DNA from: Flavobacteriales bacterium | GTDB lineage: Bacteria > Bacteroidota > Bacteroidia > Flavobacteriales_F > PHOS-HE28 | Length of the DNA: 64,000 nucleotides | Direction of reading: 5' to 3' | Assembly: GCA_016713865.1 (NCBI GenBank) | Contig: JADJOG010000005.1 | Span: 1-64,000, forward strand | In this document: positions 52,153 to 60,479 of the stretch, in pieces | Layout: every line of letters begins with the position of its first letter | How positions within the stretch are numbered: position 1 is the first letter of the stretch | Position numbers and translations under genes: made by a program | Notes under the pieces: generated by a model | Told to the model about the DNA's origin: nothing | Seen by the model: the letters and a program-made list of their open reading frames with translations, nothing else | The model's database searches: none

Positions 52153-52800
52153 ATGAACGATAAGCCTGCGAGGATCTGGCTCGCCGACGATCACGCCCTC
52201 GTCTTGGATGGGATAGAGCTCGTGCTCTCGTTCCGCCCCGATCTTAAGGTCATCGGCCGATCATTGAACGGCGATGATCTGATCGCCGCGCTCGGGTCGC
52301 ATGACATCGACCTCGTGATCTCCGACTTGCGCATGCCCGGCGGCTGGATGGCCTTCCGCTCATGACGCGCATCAAGGAACGGCACCCCGCAGTGAAACTG
52401 CTGGTGGTGAGCATGAGCGACGAATTGGAGGTCGTCAATAGGCTCTTCGTGGCAGAGGTCGATGGCTACATCCTGAAGAACTCCGGCAAGGACGAGCTCT
52501 CGCGGCCATCGATGATGTGCTCGATGATCGCGTCCATTTCGAACAAGCCTTGCTCACGCGCATACTCGCGCGGCAGCGGAACTGGCGAAAGGAACCATCG
52601 CGCCGCAGAAGCCGATGAGTGAGCGCGAGCGTGAAGTGCTCGAGCTGATCCTGCAAGAGCATACGAGCAAGCAGATCGCGGAGAAGCTCTTCATCAGCAA
52701 GCAGACCGTCGATTCACATCGCCTGCGCATCATGGAGAAGACCGGAGCGCGCACCCTCGTAGGGCTGATCAAGCACGCTTTGGCGAACGGGATGCTCTAG
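52153..52800 (+). pseudogene. NarL/FixJ-type response regulator, broken by three 1-base deletions
   Basis: The partner of the upstream kinase. The first frame reads MNDKPARIWLADDHALVLDG to SDLRMPGG and then stops. The next frame reads LDGLPLMTRIKERHPAVKLL to GKDEL. Another gives LAAIDDVLDDRVHFEQALLT, and the last gives ELAKGTIAPQKPMSERERE through a LuxR-type HTH (SKQIAEKLFISKQTVDSH) to the stop. The shifts sit in GGCGGCTGG (about 52343), CTCTCG (about 52502) and CGCGGCAG (about 52556), each one base short, so the total returns to frame. The receiver Asp residues and HTH are intact after correction. The preserved coding on all sides suggests consensus error over decay. Confidence 0.85.
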
Positions 52801-52905
52801 CGCATTCGTGCGCCTGTGGCGTGCGATTCCATACATGTATGGATCGACAAGGGTTGTTGGCGACCCTTGCTTTGCTCCCGCACAGAACCCAAAGCGAACA
52901 AGACC

Positions 52906-53526
52906 ATGAGGAACACCCTATTCACTGCCATGCTGGTATGGATGCTGCCCCTCGGCACAAACGCGCAGACCTCAGTTACCCCGGATATAGCCTTGGGCGG
53001 CGCCATAGAGGTCAAGGATGTTCAAATGCTCCTCGACGCCATCAAGAACGGGGCTGATGTTAACCGCAAGTTCCCCTTGCTCCGCGCCATACCCGGCTAC
53101 GGCATGTGGAACATGGAGAAAGCCACACCGCTGCACTATGCGATCATGAATGATTGGTATGATGGCGCGCTTGAGCTCCTGCGGGCCGGAGCGAAGCCGA
53201 ATGTCGATTCTGAAGCGACCATCTCAGGCTACAACTGGAAAAGCGGCTGCACGGCCAAGAGCATGGATGCGGTGAGTCCGATCCTACTGGCGAGCCTGTA
53301 CAATAACATCGACATCGCCAAGGTGCTGGTGATCGCCGGCTCCGATACGAAGGGTTTGACGAATCTGAATTTCGTGCGCAAGTGCAACGTGAACGGGGTT
53401 GAAGTGAAGCTCGTGATGTGGCACTTGCGACAGAACTGCTCCGAGGCCTTCAAAGAGGTGCTGAAGGACGGCAAGAAATCAGCCTGGGCCGCGAATGGCT
53501 TGCCGGCCCCTGGCGCAAAGCCGTAG
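52906..53526 (+). CDS. Exported ankyrin-repeat protein
   Basis: A 206-residue protein with a signal peptide (RNTLFTAMLVWMLPLGTNAQ). The body has ankyrin-repeat features: VQMLLDAIKNGADVNRK, ATPLHYAIMNDWYDGALELLRAGAKPN and SPILLASLYNNIDIAKVLVIAGSD. It is probably periplasmic, with a protein-binding role. The ATG at 52906 begins the signal peptide. Cys residues in SGCTAKS, VRKCNVNG and RQNCSEA may form disulfides. It lies downstream of the two-component pair but with its own 105-base leader region; no functional link is evident. Confidence 0.8.
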   Translation: MRNTLFTAMLVWMLPLGTNAQTSVTPDIALGGAIEVKDVQMLLDAIKNGADVNRKFPLLRAIPGYGMWNMEKATPLHYAIMNDWYDGALELLRAGAKPNVDSEATISGYNWKSGCTAKSMDAVSPILLASLYNNIDIAKVLVIAGSDTKGLTNLNFVRKCNVNGVEVKLVMWHLRQNCSEAFKEVLKDGKKSAWAANGLPAPGAKP

Positions 53527-53562
53527 CCTAGAGGTTCAAGCAAGTCCGATCAAGGCAGCGAT

Positions 53563-54630
53563 TCACTGCCACATTGAATGCGTGGCGACTTTGCCCGTAT
53601 TGTGCTCCACTATCACCAGCAGCGGTTCGGGCACCTTGTTCGGTATGGGCAGCCGTGTGCCTATAAACGCTGTTGCATCCTCGCCCGGCAAAATCTGCGA
53701 GAGCTTGAAGCGGTCGATCTCCGTATCCACCTGCCAGATGATGCGGCCACCGGTGCCCACGCGCGACACCATAAGCGTGCCTTTCATGCCCGGCTCCGAA
53801 GTGTGCAACATCAAGGCGCCATCAGGATCCTGCATGCGGAAGGGCTCGCTCTTGTCGTCGAAGCGCAGGAAGGCGGCGTTGAGATATTCGATGTCGTCGA
53901 TCGGCTCCATTGCGACGATCTGCCTTCTGTCATCGTAGCTATCGCCTAGCGTGCCGCGATGGAAGCGACGCATCCGCTTGAGGCTTTCGGCGTGCGTGAT
54001 TCGGCGCAGCCATTTCTTCGGCGCGTATTCGCCTTGTGCTTCCTCCGGTGAAAGCACGCCGAACCACTCGTTGTCGTTGATGAAGAAGCCAGTGCTCAGC
54101 GATGCTTCGATCCGTGGCGAGAGGCGATTAGGCAAGGCGCCCTTCAAGTTGCTCGGTGGCGCATCGCGCAAGTCAGCGCCAGTGAGGAGCTCGTAGCTCT
54201 TGAAGTCAACGGCGCCCACCGCGTTCGCATCGAACCACATGTTGTAGCCATCGCTACCCAGGATCTGCACCAGCCCCAACGAACCGGCCTTATGCCCGCC
54301 GCTGATCGGCACGAGCCTGGGCTTCGAGCCATCCAATGGCACTAGGAAGATGCCGATGGAGTAGGTGTCGTTGCCGTGGTTCCTGTTGGGCGATGGGATA
54401 TAAGGCTCCAGTGTTTGGATTAGTGTGGCCACATGCCCATCGATGCGCACGCTCCATCCGATAGGCGTGCCTTTGCCGGGATTGATGGAGAGTGCCTTTG
54501 TCGCGAACCACATCACGGCGGCGAATATCAATGCGATGGCGCCCACGACAAGGGCGAGCATCAGGCGCAGCTTGCGGTACCGCGCGTACCAGGCCTTTGC
54601 GGCTGTTTTCGGATCTTGCACAGTACTCAT
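53563..54630 (-). CDS. Membrane-anchored protein, possibly PA2928-like
   Basis: A 355-residue protein with an N-terminal cytoplasmic segment, one membrane helix (LMLALVVGAIALIFAAVMWFATKA) and an extracytoplasmic, probably beta-propeller-like domain. Blocks such as GYNMWFDANAVGAVDF and RIIWQVDTEIDRFKLSQILPG recall the PA2928 family, but this is a memory-based, low-confidence match. It lies three bases after the stop of a small upstream frame on the same strand, suggesting a two-gene operon. Confidence 0.62.
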   Translation of the reverse strand: MSTVQDPKTAAKAWYARYRKLRLMLALVVGAIALIFAAVMWFATKALSINPGKGTPIGWSVRIDGHVATLIQTLEPYIPSPNRNHGNDTYSIGIFLVPLDGSKPRLVPISGGHKAGSLGLVQILGSDGYNMWFDANAVGAVDFKSYELLTGADLRDAPPSNLKGALPNRLSPRIEASLSTGFFINDNEWFGVLSPEEAQGEYAPKKWLRRITHAESLKRMRRFHRGTLGDSYDDRRQIVAMEPIDDIEYLNAAFLRFDDKSEPFRMQDPDGALMLHTSEPGMKGTLMVSRVGTGGRIIWQVDTEIDRFKLSQILPGEDATAFIGTRLPIPNKVPEPLLVIVEHNTGKVATHSMWQ

Positions 54631-54633
54631 CGC

Positions 54634-54792
54634 TCAATGACTGATGGTGATCCAGCCGCCATCCTCATCGATCACCGCCTTGCAGCTTCTGGCCTTCTGC
54701 CGCACCACTTCATCGCCGACGAAACGCAGGATCTCCGCGCGCTTCGTCAGCGCCCATGGATGGCCATGCTGCCATTCGCTGGCGCTGCCCAT
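54634..54792 (-). CDS. Small hypothetical protein upstream of the membrane-anchored gene (start uncertain)
   Basis: The 52 codons from the ATG at 54792 read MGSASEWQHGHPWALTKRAEI and end DEDGGWITISH. The same frame is open further upstream (ITGWWEFAGGDAIAIVS), which looks protein-like, so the true N-terminus may be longer. A GGGAGGAGG stretch lies just before ITGWW, but no ATG or GTG follows it in frame, so an indel could hide the start. The frame runs into the leader of the divergent gene at 54910. I do not recognise it. Confidence 0.45.
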   Translation of the reverse strand: MGSASEWQHGHPWALTKRAEILRFVGDEVVRQKARSCKAVIDEDGGWITISH

Positions 54793-54909
54793 GCTCACGA
54801 TCGCAATGGCATCACCTCCGGCGAATTCCCACCAGCCCGTGATCCTCCTCCCTTCCCTGTTTAAAGTTGAATGCTCCGAAGATGCGATCTTCACCCGCAC
54901 ACGCTCGCC

Positions 54910-55626
54910 ATGTCCTGGAAGATCGCCTTTGCTGTCGCCTTGCTCACTGCCATCATCACGGCACTCGTCACCGCGCCCGTGGCCGACAAGATGAGTAAGC
55001 TGCACGGCGTGAGCGATTTCGAGGGCGCGCGCGGCATGGCCATCGTCTTCCTCTTCATTCCGGCGGGCTTCGTCGGTGGCTTCTTGCTGGGATTGCTCGG
55101 CACCAAGCTGGTCCACGCCACCGAATGGGCTCACTTCTGGAAAGCCGCAGGACTATCCGTGCTCTTGGGGCAAGTGGCGCTCTTCGGCATCTCGGCGCTG
55201 AGCTTCTTCACCATGCCCCGTCCGCTGATCGTGCGCGATCAGGGCGTGGCCATTGAAGTAGAGGTGAAAGTGCCGATGACCATGATCACGCCCCGCTCGC
55301 GCGAACCGAATCAGATGCGCATGAGCCTCTATGCCGGCAATCGCGACAATAGTTCCGTCGGCTTGGATACGGCCCGCTATCGCGAGGAAGGCGACCATCT
55401 CATCGTCCCGGCCACCGTGCCTTTGCGAAGCCAGTCGAGCACGCGGATCCTCAGTTTCCACATTGAGGAGAGCGTTTGGCTGGCATTCGATTTCTACTTG
55501 CCGCCCGCACCGCTGCTGAACGACGCTTGGAGCGAATACGCTCCGCTGCGCGATGCACGCAACACGGGAAGCGATAGCCAACAGTTGGATGTACTGCTGC
55601 GCTACCGCGTGGTGAAAGCACCATGA
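54910..55626 (+). CDS. Hypothetical two- or three-helix membrane protein
   Basis: A 238-residue protein with three N-terminal hydrophobic segments (WKIAFAVALLTAIITALVTAPV, GMAIVFLFIPAGFVGGFLLGLLG, AAGLSVLLGQVALFGISALSFF) and a soluble extracytoplasmic domain of about 140 residues, beta-rich (GVAIEVEVKVPM, STRILSFHIEESVWLAFDFYLP). I do not recognise a family. The ATG at 54910 is chosen over one at 54871, which adds a hydrophilic leader. Confidence 0.68.
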   Translation: MSWKIAFAVALLTAIITALVTAPVADKMSKLHGVSDFEGARGMAIVFLFIPAGFVGGFLLGLLGTKLVHATEWAHFWKAAGLSVLLGQVALFGISALSFFTMPRPLIVRDQGVAIEVEVKVPMTMITPRSREPNQMRMSLYAGNRDNSSVGLDTARYREEGDHLIVPATVPLRSQSSTRILSFHIEESVWLAFDFYLPPAPLLNDAWSEYAPLRDARNTGSDSQQLDVLLRYRVVKAP

Positions 55627-55683
55627 GGGCCGCTAGCCGGCTCCCCGGCACAACCCTTCATTCGTTCATCGTTCTTTTGCCGC

Positions 55684-57630
55684 ATGCGGATCCTGCTGGT
55701 TCTCTTAAGTGGCGCGCTTGCGCTGCTCACCCACGCTCAAACTCCGATCTGTTCCATACAAGGAACAGGCGCAAGCAGTCCGCTGGTGGGGCAATCAGTC
55801 ACAACCACGGGCATCATCACGGCCATCTACTCCGGTACCGGCACGTTGCAGGGCTGGTTCCTTGAGGATCCTGATTGCGATGCCAATTCGGCCACGAGCA
55901 ACGGCATCTTCGTGTATCAGCCGAATGCGAGCGGTATCAGTACCGGGCAGCGCGTCAGCGTTACCGCCAACGTTACCGAGTTCCAGGGTCTCACGGAGCT
56001 CACCAACGTGACCAACCGGACCGTGATCGGCAGCGGCATGGTGACTCCGACGGGCGTAAGCCTGCCAATCGCCTCCTTGAACGATTGGGAGCGTTACGAA
56101 GGCATGCTGCTCCGTTTCCCGCAACAGCTCGAGGTAACCAGCAACGATGGTTGGGCGCAGTATGGCGAAGTGCTTCTCGCCCCGGAACGGCTCTATCATC
56201 CCACGGTGCTCATCGACCCGAATGATGCCGTGCCTTCGGGCAGCGCCACGAGCGGTTCGAGCAATGTAGCAGCGATCAATGCGCAGGACGACCTGAATGC
56301 GCGCAGCGCGATCCTGCTCGATGATGGACGCACCACGAGCTACGCGACCCCATACACCTTGATCGATGGCGCGGGCACGCTTCGATGCGGCAGCACGATC
56401 GGCAACCTCATCGCGGTGATGCACTACGCGTTCAGCAGCTACCGCCTGATTCCGGTAGGATCAGTGAGCATACAGCATGCGCCAAGGCCCGCAGCTCCAT
56501 CGTTCGGCGGGGGATTGAACCTCGCGTCGCACAACGTACACAACTACTACACGACCCTCGGCAGTTCCGGAGCCGCCGATGCGGCAGAGTTCAGCCGACA
56601 GCGCACTAAACTCGTGGCCGCGCTGCAAGGGTTGAATGCGGATGTGATCGGCCTTTGCGAGATCGAGAACAACGCCACGGCTTGGATCGACCTGCTTTCA
56701 GCACTGAATGCGGCCGTTGGAGCTGGCACCTACGAAGGCGTGGTGTACAGCGATCCGGGCACCTTCACGCGATCAGCGATATTCTATAAGCCCGCCGCGG
56801 TGCAATTGGTCACCCCCACGTATGGAATCAACAACAGCAACTTCGAGCGCGCGCAGATCACGCAGGGCTTCCGCATCGGTCCAACGGGAGGGCGCTTCCT
56901 CTTCAGCATGGTGCACCTGCGCAGCAAGCTCTGCAGCAACGCAACCGGCTCCAATCTTGATCAAAGCGACGGCCAAGGCTGCTACAACGCGCGCCGCCGC
57001 ACACAAGCGCAGGAACTGCTCACGCATTGGAGCTCCTTGCGCGCCATCACAGGCATCGATGCACAAGTGGTCATGGGCGACTTCAATGCGAATACACAAG
57101 AGGACCCGCTGGATGTGCTGCGCGCCGGCGGGCTCATCGACGTGCTGCCGATGGATGCCTATTCCTTCCGCTACGCCGACCGGTTCGGAGCATTGGATCA
57201 TGCGCTCTGCACGCCGGCATTCAGCTCCGCCGTGATCGGTGCCTCTACCTGGGCCATCAACAGCGATGAGCCTCCTGCGCTGGACTATCCTTTCGCTTCG
57301 AACTACCAGCCCAACGCCTTCCGCAGCAGCGACCACGACCCGGTTGTGGTGGGCGTGAATGCTTCAGCGATCGCATCGGTTGGTGAACTGGCAATGGCGA
57401 GCAGTGCTGTGAAATTCACAATGGACGATGCAGCCCGCGAGGCCATCTGGGCAAGCGAATCGGGCTTTTCAGTGAACGTGATGGACGTCATGGGGCGAAC
57501 ACTTGCGAACAGCGGCAGCTCACTCATGATCCATCGCATGTCGCTCGAATCCTGGTCGGCTGGAGCGTATGTCTGGCGGTGCACGCACGATGGCAGAACA
57601 ATCGCGAGCGGGAGGTTCCTGCTGAAATGA
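55684..57630 (+). CDS. Secreted ExeM/NucH-like nuclease with type IX sorting domain
   Basis: A 648-residue secreted protein. The signal peptide (RILLVLLSGALALLTHAQ) is followed by an OB-fold-like domain (GQRVSVTANVTEFQGLTELTN) and an endonuclease/exonuclease/phosphatase domain. The catalytic blocks are LNLASHNVHNYY, IGLCEIENN (Glu metal ligand), MVHLRSKL, VVMGDFNA (Asp and Asn) and SSDHDPVVVG (His). The last 75 residues have the type IX sorting-domain pattern (VNVMDVMGRTLANSG to RTIASGRFLLK), so it is probably exported through the same pathway as SprE serves. ExeM-type nucleases degrade extracellular DNA and recover phosphate. Confidence 0.88.
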   Translation: MRILLVLLSGALALLTHAQTPICSIQGTGASSPLVGQSVTTTGIITAIYSGTGTLQGWFLEDPDCDANSATSNGIFVYQPNASGISTGQRVSVTANVTEFQGLTELTNVTNRTVIGSGMVTPTGVSLPIASLNDWERYEGMLLRFPQQLEVTSNDGWAQYGEVLLAPERLYHPTVLIDPNDAVPSGSATSGSSNVAAINAQDDLNARSAILLDDGRTTSYATPYTLIDGAGTLRCGSTIGNLIAVMHYAFSSYRLIPVGSVSIQHAPRPAAPSFGGGLNLASHNVHNYYTTLGSSGAADAAEFSRQRTKLVAALQGLNADVIGLCEIENNATAWIDLLSALNAAVGAGTYEGVVYSDPGTFTRSAIFYKPAAVQLVTPTYGINNSNFERAQITQGFRIGPTGGRFLFSMVHLRSKLCSNATGSNLDQSDGQGCYNARRRTQAQELLTHWSSLRAITGIDAQVVMGDFNANTQEDPLDVLRAGGLIDVLPMDAYSFRYADRFGALDHALCTPAFSSAVIGASTWAINSDEPPALDYPFASNYQPNAFRSSDHDPVVVGVNASAIASVGELAMASSAVKFTMDDAAREAIWASESGFSVNVMDVMGRTLANSGSSLMIHRMSLESWSAGAYVWRCTHDGRTIASGRFLLK

Positions 57631-57847
57631 GCGCGATCACAGCTCGCGTTGGTCGCAAAATGGCCCTCAGCACCATCCATGCTGACATAACAGCTGGACG
57701 AGCGAGGTCCATGCGTTCCACACCAGTTCACGCGAGGCATCACATGCGCTGGTGATGCGGATCTCGTCCGGCGGCAGGGGCGGAGAGATGTTGTTGCGAG
57801 GCGCTGAGCAGCAGGCGTTCCCATCCGGGAATGTGCCGGTCGCCACC
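57631..57847. other. Intergenic region with one decayed gene fragment
   Basis: This 217-base interval between two convergent genes holds no intact gene. It contains the SRPBCC remnant described separately at 57667-57768. No terminator hairpin with a T-tract is visible. Confidence 0.6.
57667..57768 (-). pseudogene. Decayed SRPBCC (AHSA1-like) fragment
   Basis: On the minus strand this stretch reads DEIRITSACDASRELVWNAW and continues to a stop. It aligns well with the start of the SRPBCC proteins nearby (for example ILITRSFNAPRTLVFDAM at 59964-60455), keeping the first strand and the A-P-R/S-R-E-L-V-W/F-x-A motif. It lacks a start codon and the rest of the domain. It lies at the downstream end of the same operon, so it is probably the remnant of an additional paralogue. 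Confidence 0.55.
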
Positions 57848-58225
57848 CTACTTCCCTTTCTCCACCATTGTCACGAATCCACCATACGCCATCCGCTTAT
57901 GGTCGAAGATCGGTGTGGCCATCTGCTCGCGGTACATCTTGTCGATACGAGGGTCGGCCATCACCTTCTTGTTCACTTGGTCGCGATGCTTGCGGTTGCG
58001 GTACACGATCCACGAGAACACCACCGTATCGCCCGGCTTGCATTTGGCTGCTTTCGGGAATGGGTAGAAGATGCCGTCGTTTTCCAGGTCCTCACCGGCG
58101 CATTCCCAATATTGGAGAGCGCCATGGTCCATCCAGACCTTGCTTGCGGCGGTTGCCAGCTTCTTGTAGCGGGCCAGTTCCTTCTTAGGAACGGCGATCA
58201 GGAAACCATCAACATAGTGTGCCAT
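57848..58225 (-). CDS. DUF1428 family protein
   Basis: A 125-residue protein with MAHYVDGFLIAVPKKEL, the CAGEDLENDG stretch, VVFSWIVYRNRKHRDQVNKKVM and MAYGGFVTMVE, typical of DUF1428, a dimeric alpha-beta barrel family of unknown function. The ATG at 58225 begins the conserved domain and lies 11 bases after the DoxX-like gene. It belongs to the ArsR/SRPBCC operon. The same frame is open upstream into the DUF1801 gene, but that joining is not believed. Confidence 0.88.
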   Translation of the reverse strand: MAHYVDGFLIAVPKKELARYKKLATAASKVWMDHGALQYWECAGEDLENDGIFYPFPKAAKCKPGDTVVFSWIVYRNRKHRDQVNKKVMADPRIDKMYREQMATPIFDHKRMAYGGFVTMVEKGK

Positions 58226-58236
58226 GGGTGGTGGGT

Positions 58237-58614
58237 TTAGTTGGACGCGTTGAGTCGCTTGTGGTGAAGGATATAGGCCCACACCAGCACGGCAACGAAC
58301 AGGAACATCGGCAACCAATTCGCTACAGGATCGCCAACAGCTGCGAAGGAAACGATGGCGGCCACCAAATCGATGAAGAAGCCGAAGTAGGCCCACTCCT
58401 TCACCCGCGCTGGAACCATGGGCAAGAGGATCGCGATGGCACCCAGCACCTTGGCGTATGAGATGAACTTGATGAAGTAGAGCGGATAGCCCAGGTGCTC
58501 GTGCAGCATGGCCACGGCATCCGGATGAAGCGTTATGCCACCGATGGAAGAGAAGATCATCAAGGCGCTGAAGAGCGCTGTGATGATCCAGTAGGTGATG
58601 TTGAGTTTCTTCAT
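58237..58614 (-). CDS. DoxX-like membrane protein
   Basis: A 125-residue protein with four membrane helices (TYWIITALFSALMIFSSI, YFIKFISYAKVLGAIAILL, WAYFGFFIDLVAAIVSFAAV, WLPMFLFVAVLVWAYIL). The pattern LGYPLYFIKFISYAKVLGA is typical of DoxX-like family proteins. Such genes often sit in ArsR/SRPBCC operons in Bacteroidota. Function unknown. Confidence 0.87.
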   Translation of the reverse strand: MKKLNITYWIITALFSALMIFSSIGGITLHPDAVAMLHEHLGYPLYFIKFISYAKVLGAIAILLPMVPARVKEWAYFGFFIDLVAAIVSFAAVGDPVANWLPMFLFVAVLVWAYILHHKRLNASN

Positions 58615-58615
58615 G

Positions 58616-59032
58616 CGGTTGAGTTGTCTCTCCGGGCATGACCAGGTGGAGGGTTGATTTTCCCAATCGTTGCGCTTGCTGCGTCTTCATCGGCCACCGC
58701 ACCTCGATCTCGGCGCACTTCTCCCGCACGATGGCTTTCACCAAGTCTGCGGGCAACGGCTTCTCCGGCGTGAATTGAATGGCGCCTTTGCTGACCTTGA
58801 AGCCCTTCAGTTGCCCCGCGAAACCGCGCGGCACCGAGCCGTATAGCGCGCAATGTGCCTTCGCCGCGCCGATGTACAGCACCGGATGCCCGTTGTACTT
58901 GAAGGCCAGCATGCCGTAACCGAAGTGCTCCTCGATGCCGCGGACGGCGACGAGGATTTGTTTCCGCAACGCATTCAATGCCTTGCGCTGGTCAGGCGGA
59001 AGAGCCGCGAGGTATTCGTCGATGGCGCGCAT
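58616..59032 (-). CDS. DUF1801 family protein without a clear stop
   Basis: The DUF1801 domain runs from MRAIDEYLAALPPDQRKALNALR through GIEEHFGYGMLAFKYNGHPVLYIG and LPADLVKAIVREKCAEIEVRW, about 113 residues, close to normal length. After RWPMK the frame has no stop; it stays open through the DoxX-like gene (in another frame) and joins the DUF1428 gene in the same frame, ending only at 57848. A single-base change near 58690 would end the gene at a nearby TGA in another frame. The end given here is just before the DoxX-like start and is approximate. Confidence 0.7.
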
Positions 59033-59036
59033 CCGA

Positions 59037-59498
59037 TCAGCCGATCACCCAGTTGAGTTCCGTGCGGTAGTCCTTCGGGTCATTCACCTCATCCGGGTTG
59101 TTGAGGTAGCACTCGTAGAAACGACCGCTCTCGCTGAACTTCAGCTTGCGCACCCAGCTCTGCAATTCTCCCCAAGCTTCACCCAATTGCTCGTATGGCC
59201 CTTGGTACACAGCGCGGGCGACCTTCACCGCAGGCAACGTACTGTTCTTCACGCGGCCTTCCTCCTTCACGTCCTTCGACACCGGAAAGCCGATCTCGAA
59301 CTCGAAGGTGTCGCTCGGTCGGCGATGGTGGTAACTGAACATCGGGCCGGTGATGCTGACGCCCTGTTCCGTAATGACCTTGATGATCTCCTGGATCGCG
59401 GGGTCCATGTACTTGCCCATCTCCCTGGCGGCTATCACAAGGTGGATGGAGGCCGTGGCCTGTTCGGTGGTGGAGGCGAGTTCAGGTGGGGTGATCAT
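59037..59498 (-). CDS. GyrI-like small-molecule-binding protein
   Basis: A 153-residue protein with the GyrI/AraC effector-binding fold: TGPMFSYHHRR in the first half, FEFEIGFPVSK, and VARAVYQGPYEQLGEAWGELQSWV in the second, followed by FYECYLNNPDEVNDPKDYRTEL. Members bind small molecules or DNA gyrase. The ATG at 59498 (MITPPELAS) is preferred to one at 59555. It overlaps no neighbours and lies between the two DUF1801 genes in the operon. Confidence 0.85.
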   Translation of the reverse strand: MITPPELASTTEQATASIHLVIAAREMGKYMDPAIQEIIKVITEQGVSITGPMFSYHHRRPSDTFEFEIGFPVSKDVKEEGRVKNSTLPAVKVARAVYQGPYEQLGEAWGELQSWVRKLKFSESGRFYECYLNNPDEVNDPKDYRTELNWVIG

Positions 59499-59564
59499 GG
59501 GGAGGGGGATCAGAAGGTCAGAAGATGAGATGATTAGACGATCAGATGCTGGCAAGTCGGTCGG

Positions 59565-59957
59565 TCAAAGTAGCTTGATCAATGAACATACGATGGAGTG
59601 AAGTGCATTCCGTTTCGACGCAATGTCCCTCATGTCCTTGAAGATGATCTGCGCTCGGTCGTTGCCCATCCATTTCAGCAGGCCTTCGGGATCGGGGATG
59701 CGGTCCTTCAACACAATGCCTTTCGCCTTAGCGCCGGCATGCAGGATGACCATCGGCTCCTTCACGTGCCTGGGGCCGTTCAGCGTGGCGAACCAATCCG
59801 TGGTGCGGAAGCTGGCGGTGTTCCACTTCACACCTTCTTCGATCGAAGGGTCCACACTGAGAATGATCGTTCGCAAGGCATCAAGCTCCTTGCGAAGAGG
59901 ATGCTTGTGCGCATCGAGGAGCGCAGTGGTGGCCAGATCGAAACGCGTGTTGCTCAT
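59565..59957 (-). CDS. DUF1801 family protein
   Basis: A 130-residue protein with ELDALRTIILSVDPSIEEGVKWNTASF, the HAGAKAKGIVLKDRIPDPEG stretch and FKDMRDI, all typical of DUF1801 (YdhG-like, of unknown function). It is a different branch from the copy at 58616-59032. It lies six bases after the SRPBCC gene in the same operon. Confidence 0.87.
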   Translation of the reverse strand: MSNTRFDLATTALLDAHKHPLRKELDALRTIILSVDPSIEEGVKWNTASFRTTDWFATLNGPRHVKEPMVILHAGAKAKGIVLKDRIPDPEGLLKWMGNDRAQIIFKDMRDIASKRNALHSIVCSLIKLL

Positions 59958-59963
59958 CGGCGA

Positions 59964-60455
59964 TCAGTTTAGCGAAGCAAGGAGTACATCAAGGCGGTCG
60001 TAGCTCGAATCCAAGCCAGCGGCCATCGGGCCAGCGATGACGCCATCGCGAGCCTCGGTGCTTTCATAAGTAACGGTCAGGCGCATGGTGGTAATGCCGT
60101 TCTCTTCGGTGAGTTCGATCGTATTCGTTGCCTCACCAGGGTACCACGCATCGTCAAATAGCTCAGTGGTCACCAATCGATCGGGTGGGGATACTTCCAG
60201 TACGGTACCCCCCATGCCCATTTCACGACCATCATCATTCTTCCAGGCCCAGCGGTATGTGCCACCCGGTCGGAGGTCCATCTCACAAGTGGACATGGTC
60301 CAACCCGGAGGCCCGTGCAGCCATTGGCTTACCATTTCAGCCTTGCTCATGGCATCGAAGACCAATGTGCGCGGCGCGTTGAAGCTTCGTGTGATCAAGA
60401 TCGATCGGTCGCCTGATGCTACAACATCGACTTTGGGTCTGCTCTGGGGCTGCAT
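59964..60455 (-). CDS. SRPBCC (AHSA1-like) protein 5
   Basis: A 163-residue START-fold protein: first strand SILITRSFNAPRTLVFDAM, the WLHGPPGWTMSTCEMDLRPGGTYRW central block, and the C-terminal helix with GPMAAGLDSSYDRLDVLLA. AHSA1-like proteins bind hydrophobic ligands; the ligand here is unknown. It is the last of five SRPBCC genes in this ArsR-led operon and lies 24 bases after the fourth. Confidence 0.88.
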   Translation of the reverse strand: MQPQSRPKVDVVASGDRSILITRSFNAPRTLVFDAMSKAEMVSQWLHGPPGWTMSTCEMDLRPGGTYRWAWKNDDGREMGMGGTVLEVSPPDRLVTTELFDDAWYPGEATNTIELTEENGITTMRLTVTYESTEARDGVIAGPMAAGLDSSYDRLDVLLASLN

Positions 60456-60479
60456 GGGTCCAGCGATCTCGAAAAATGG

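Noticed and set aside
57848..59032. Single 394-residue DUF1801-DUF1428 fusion protein
   Set aside because: The middle of this frame is antisense-like filler over a real DoxX-like gene in another frame, and DUF1428 has its own well-placed ATG.
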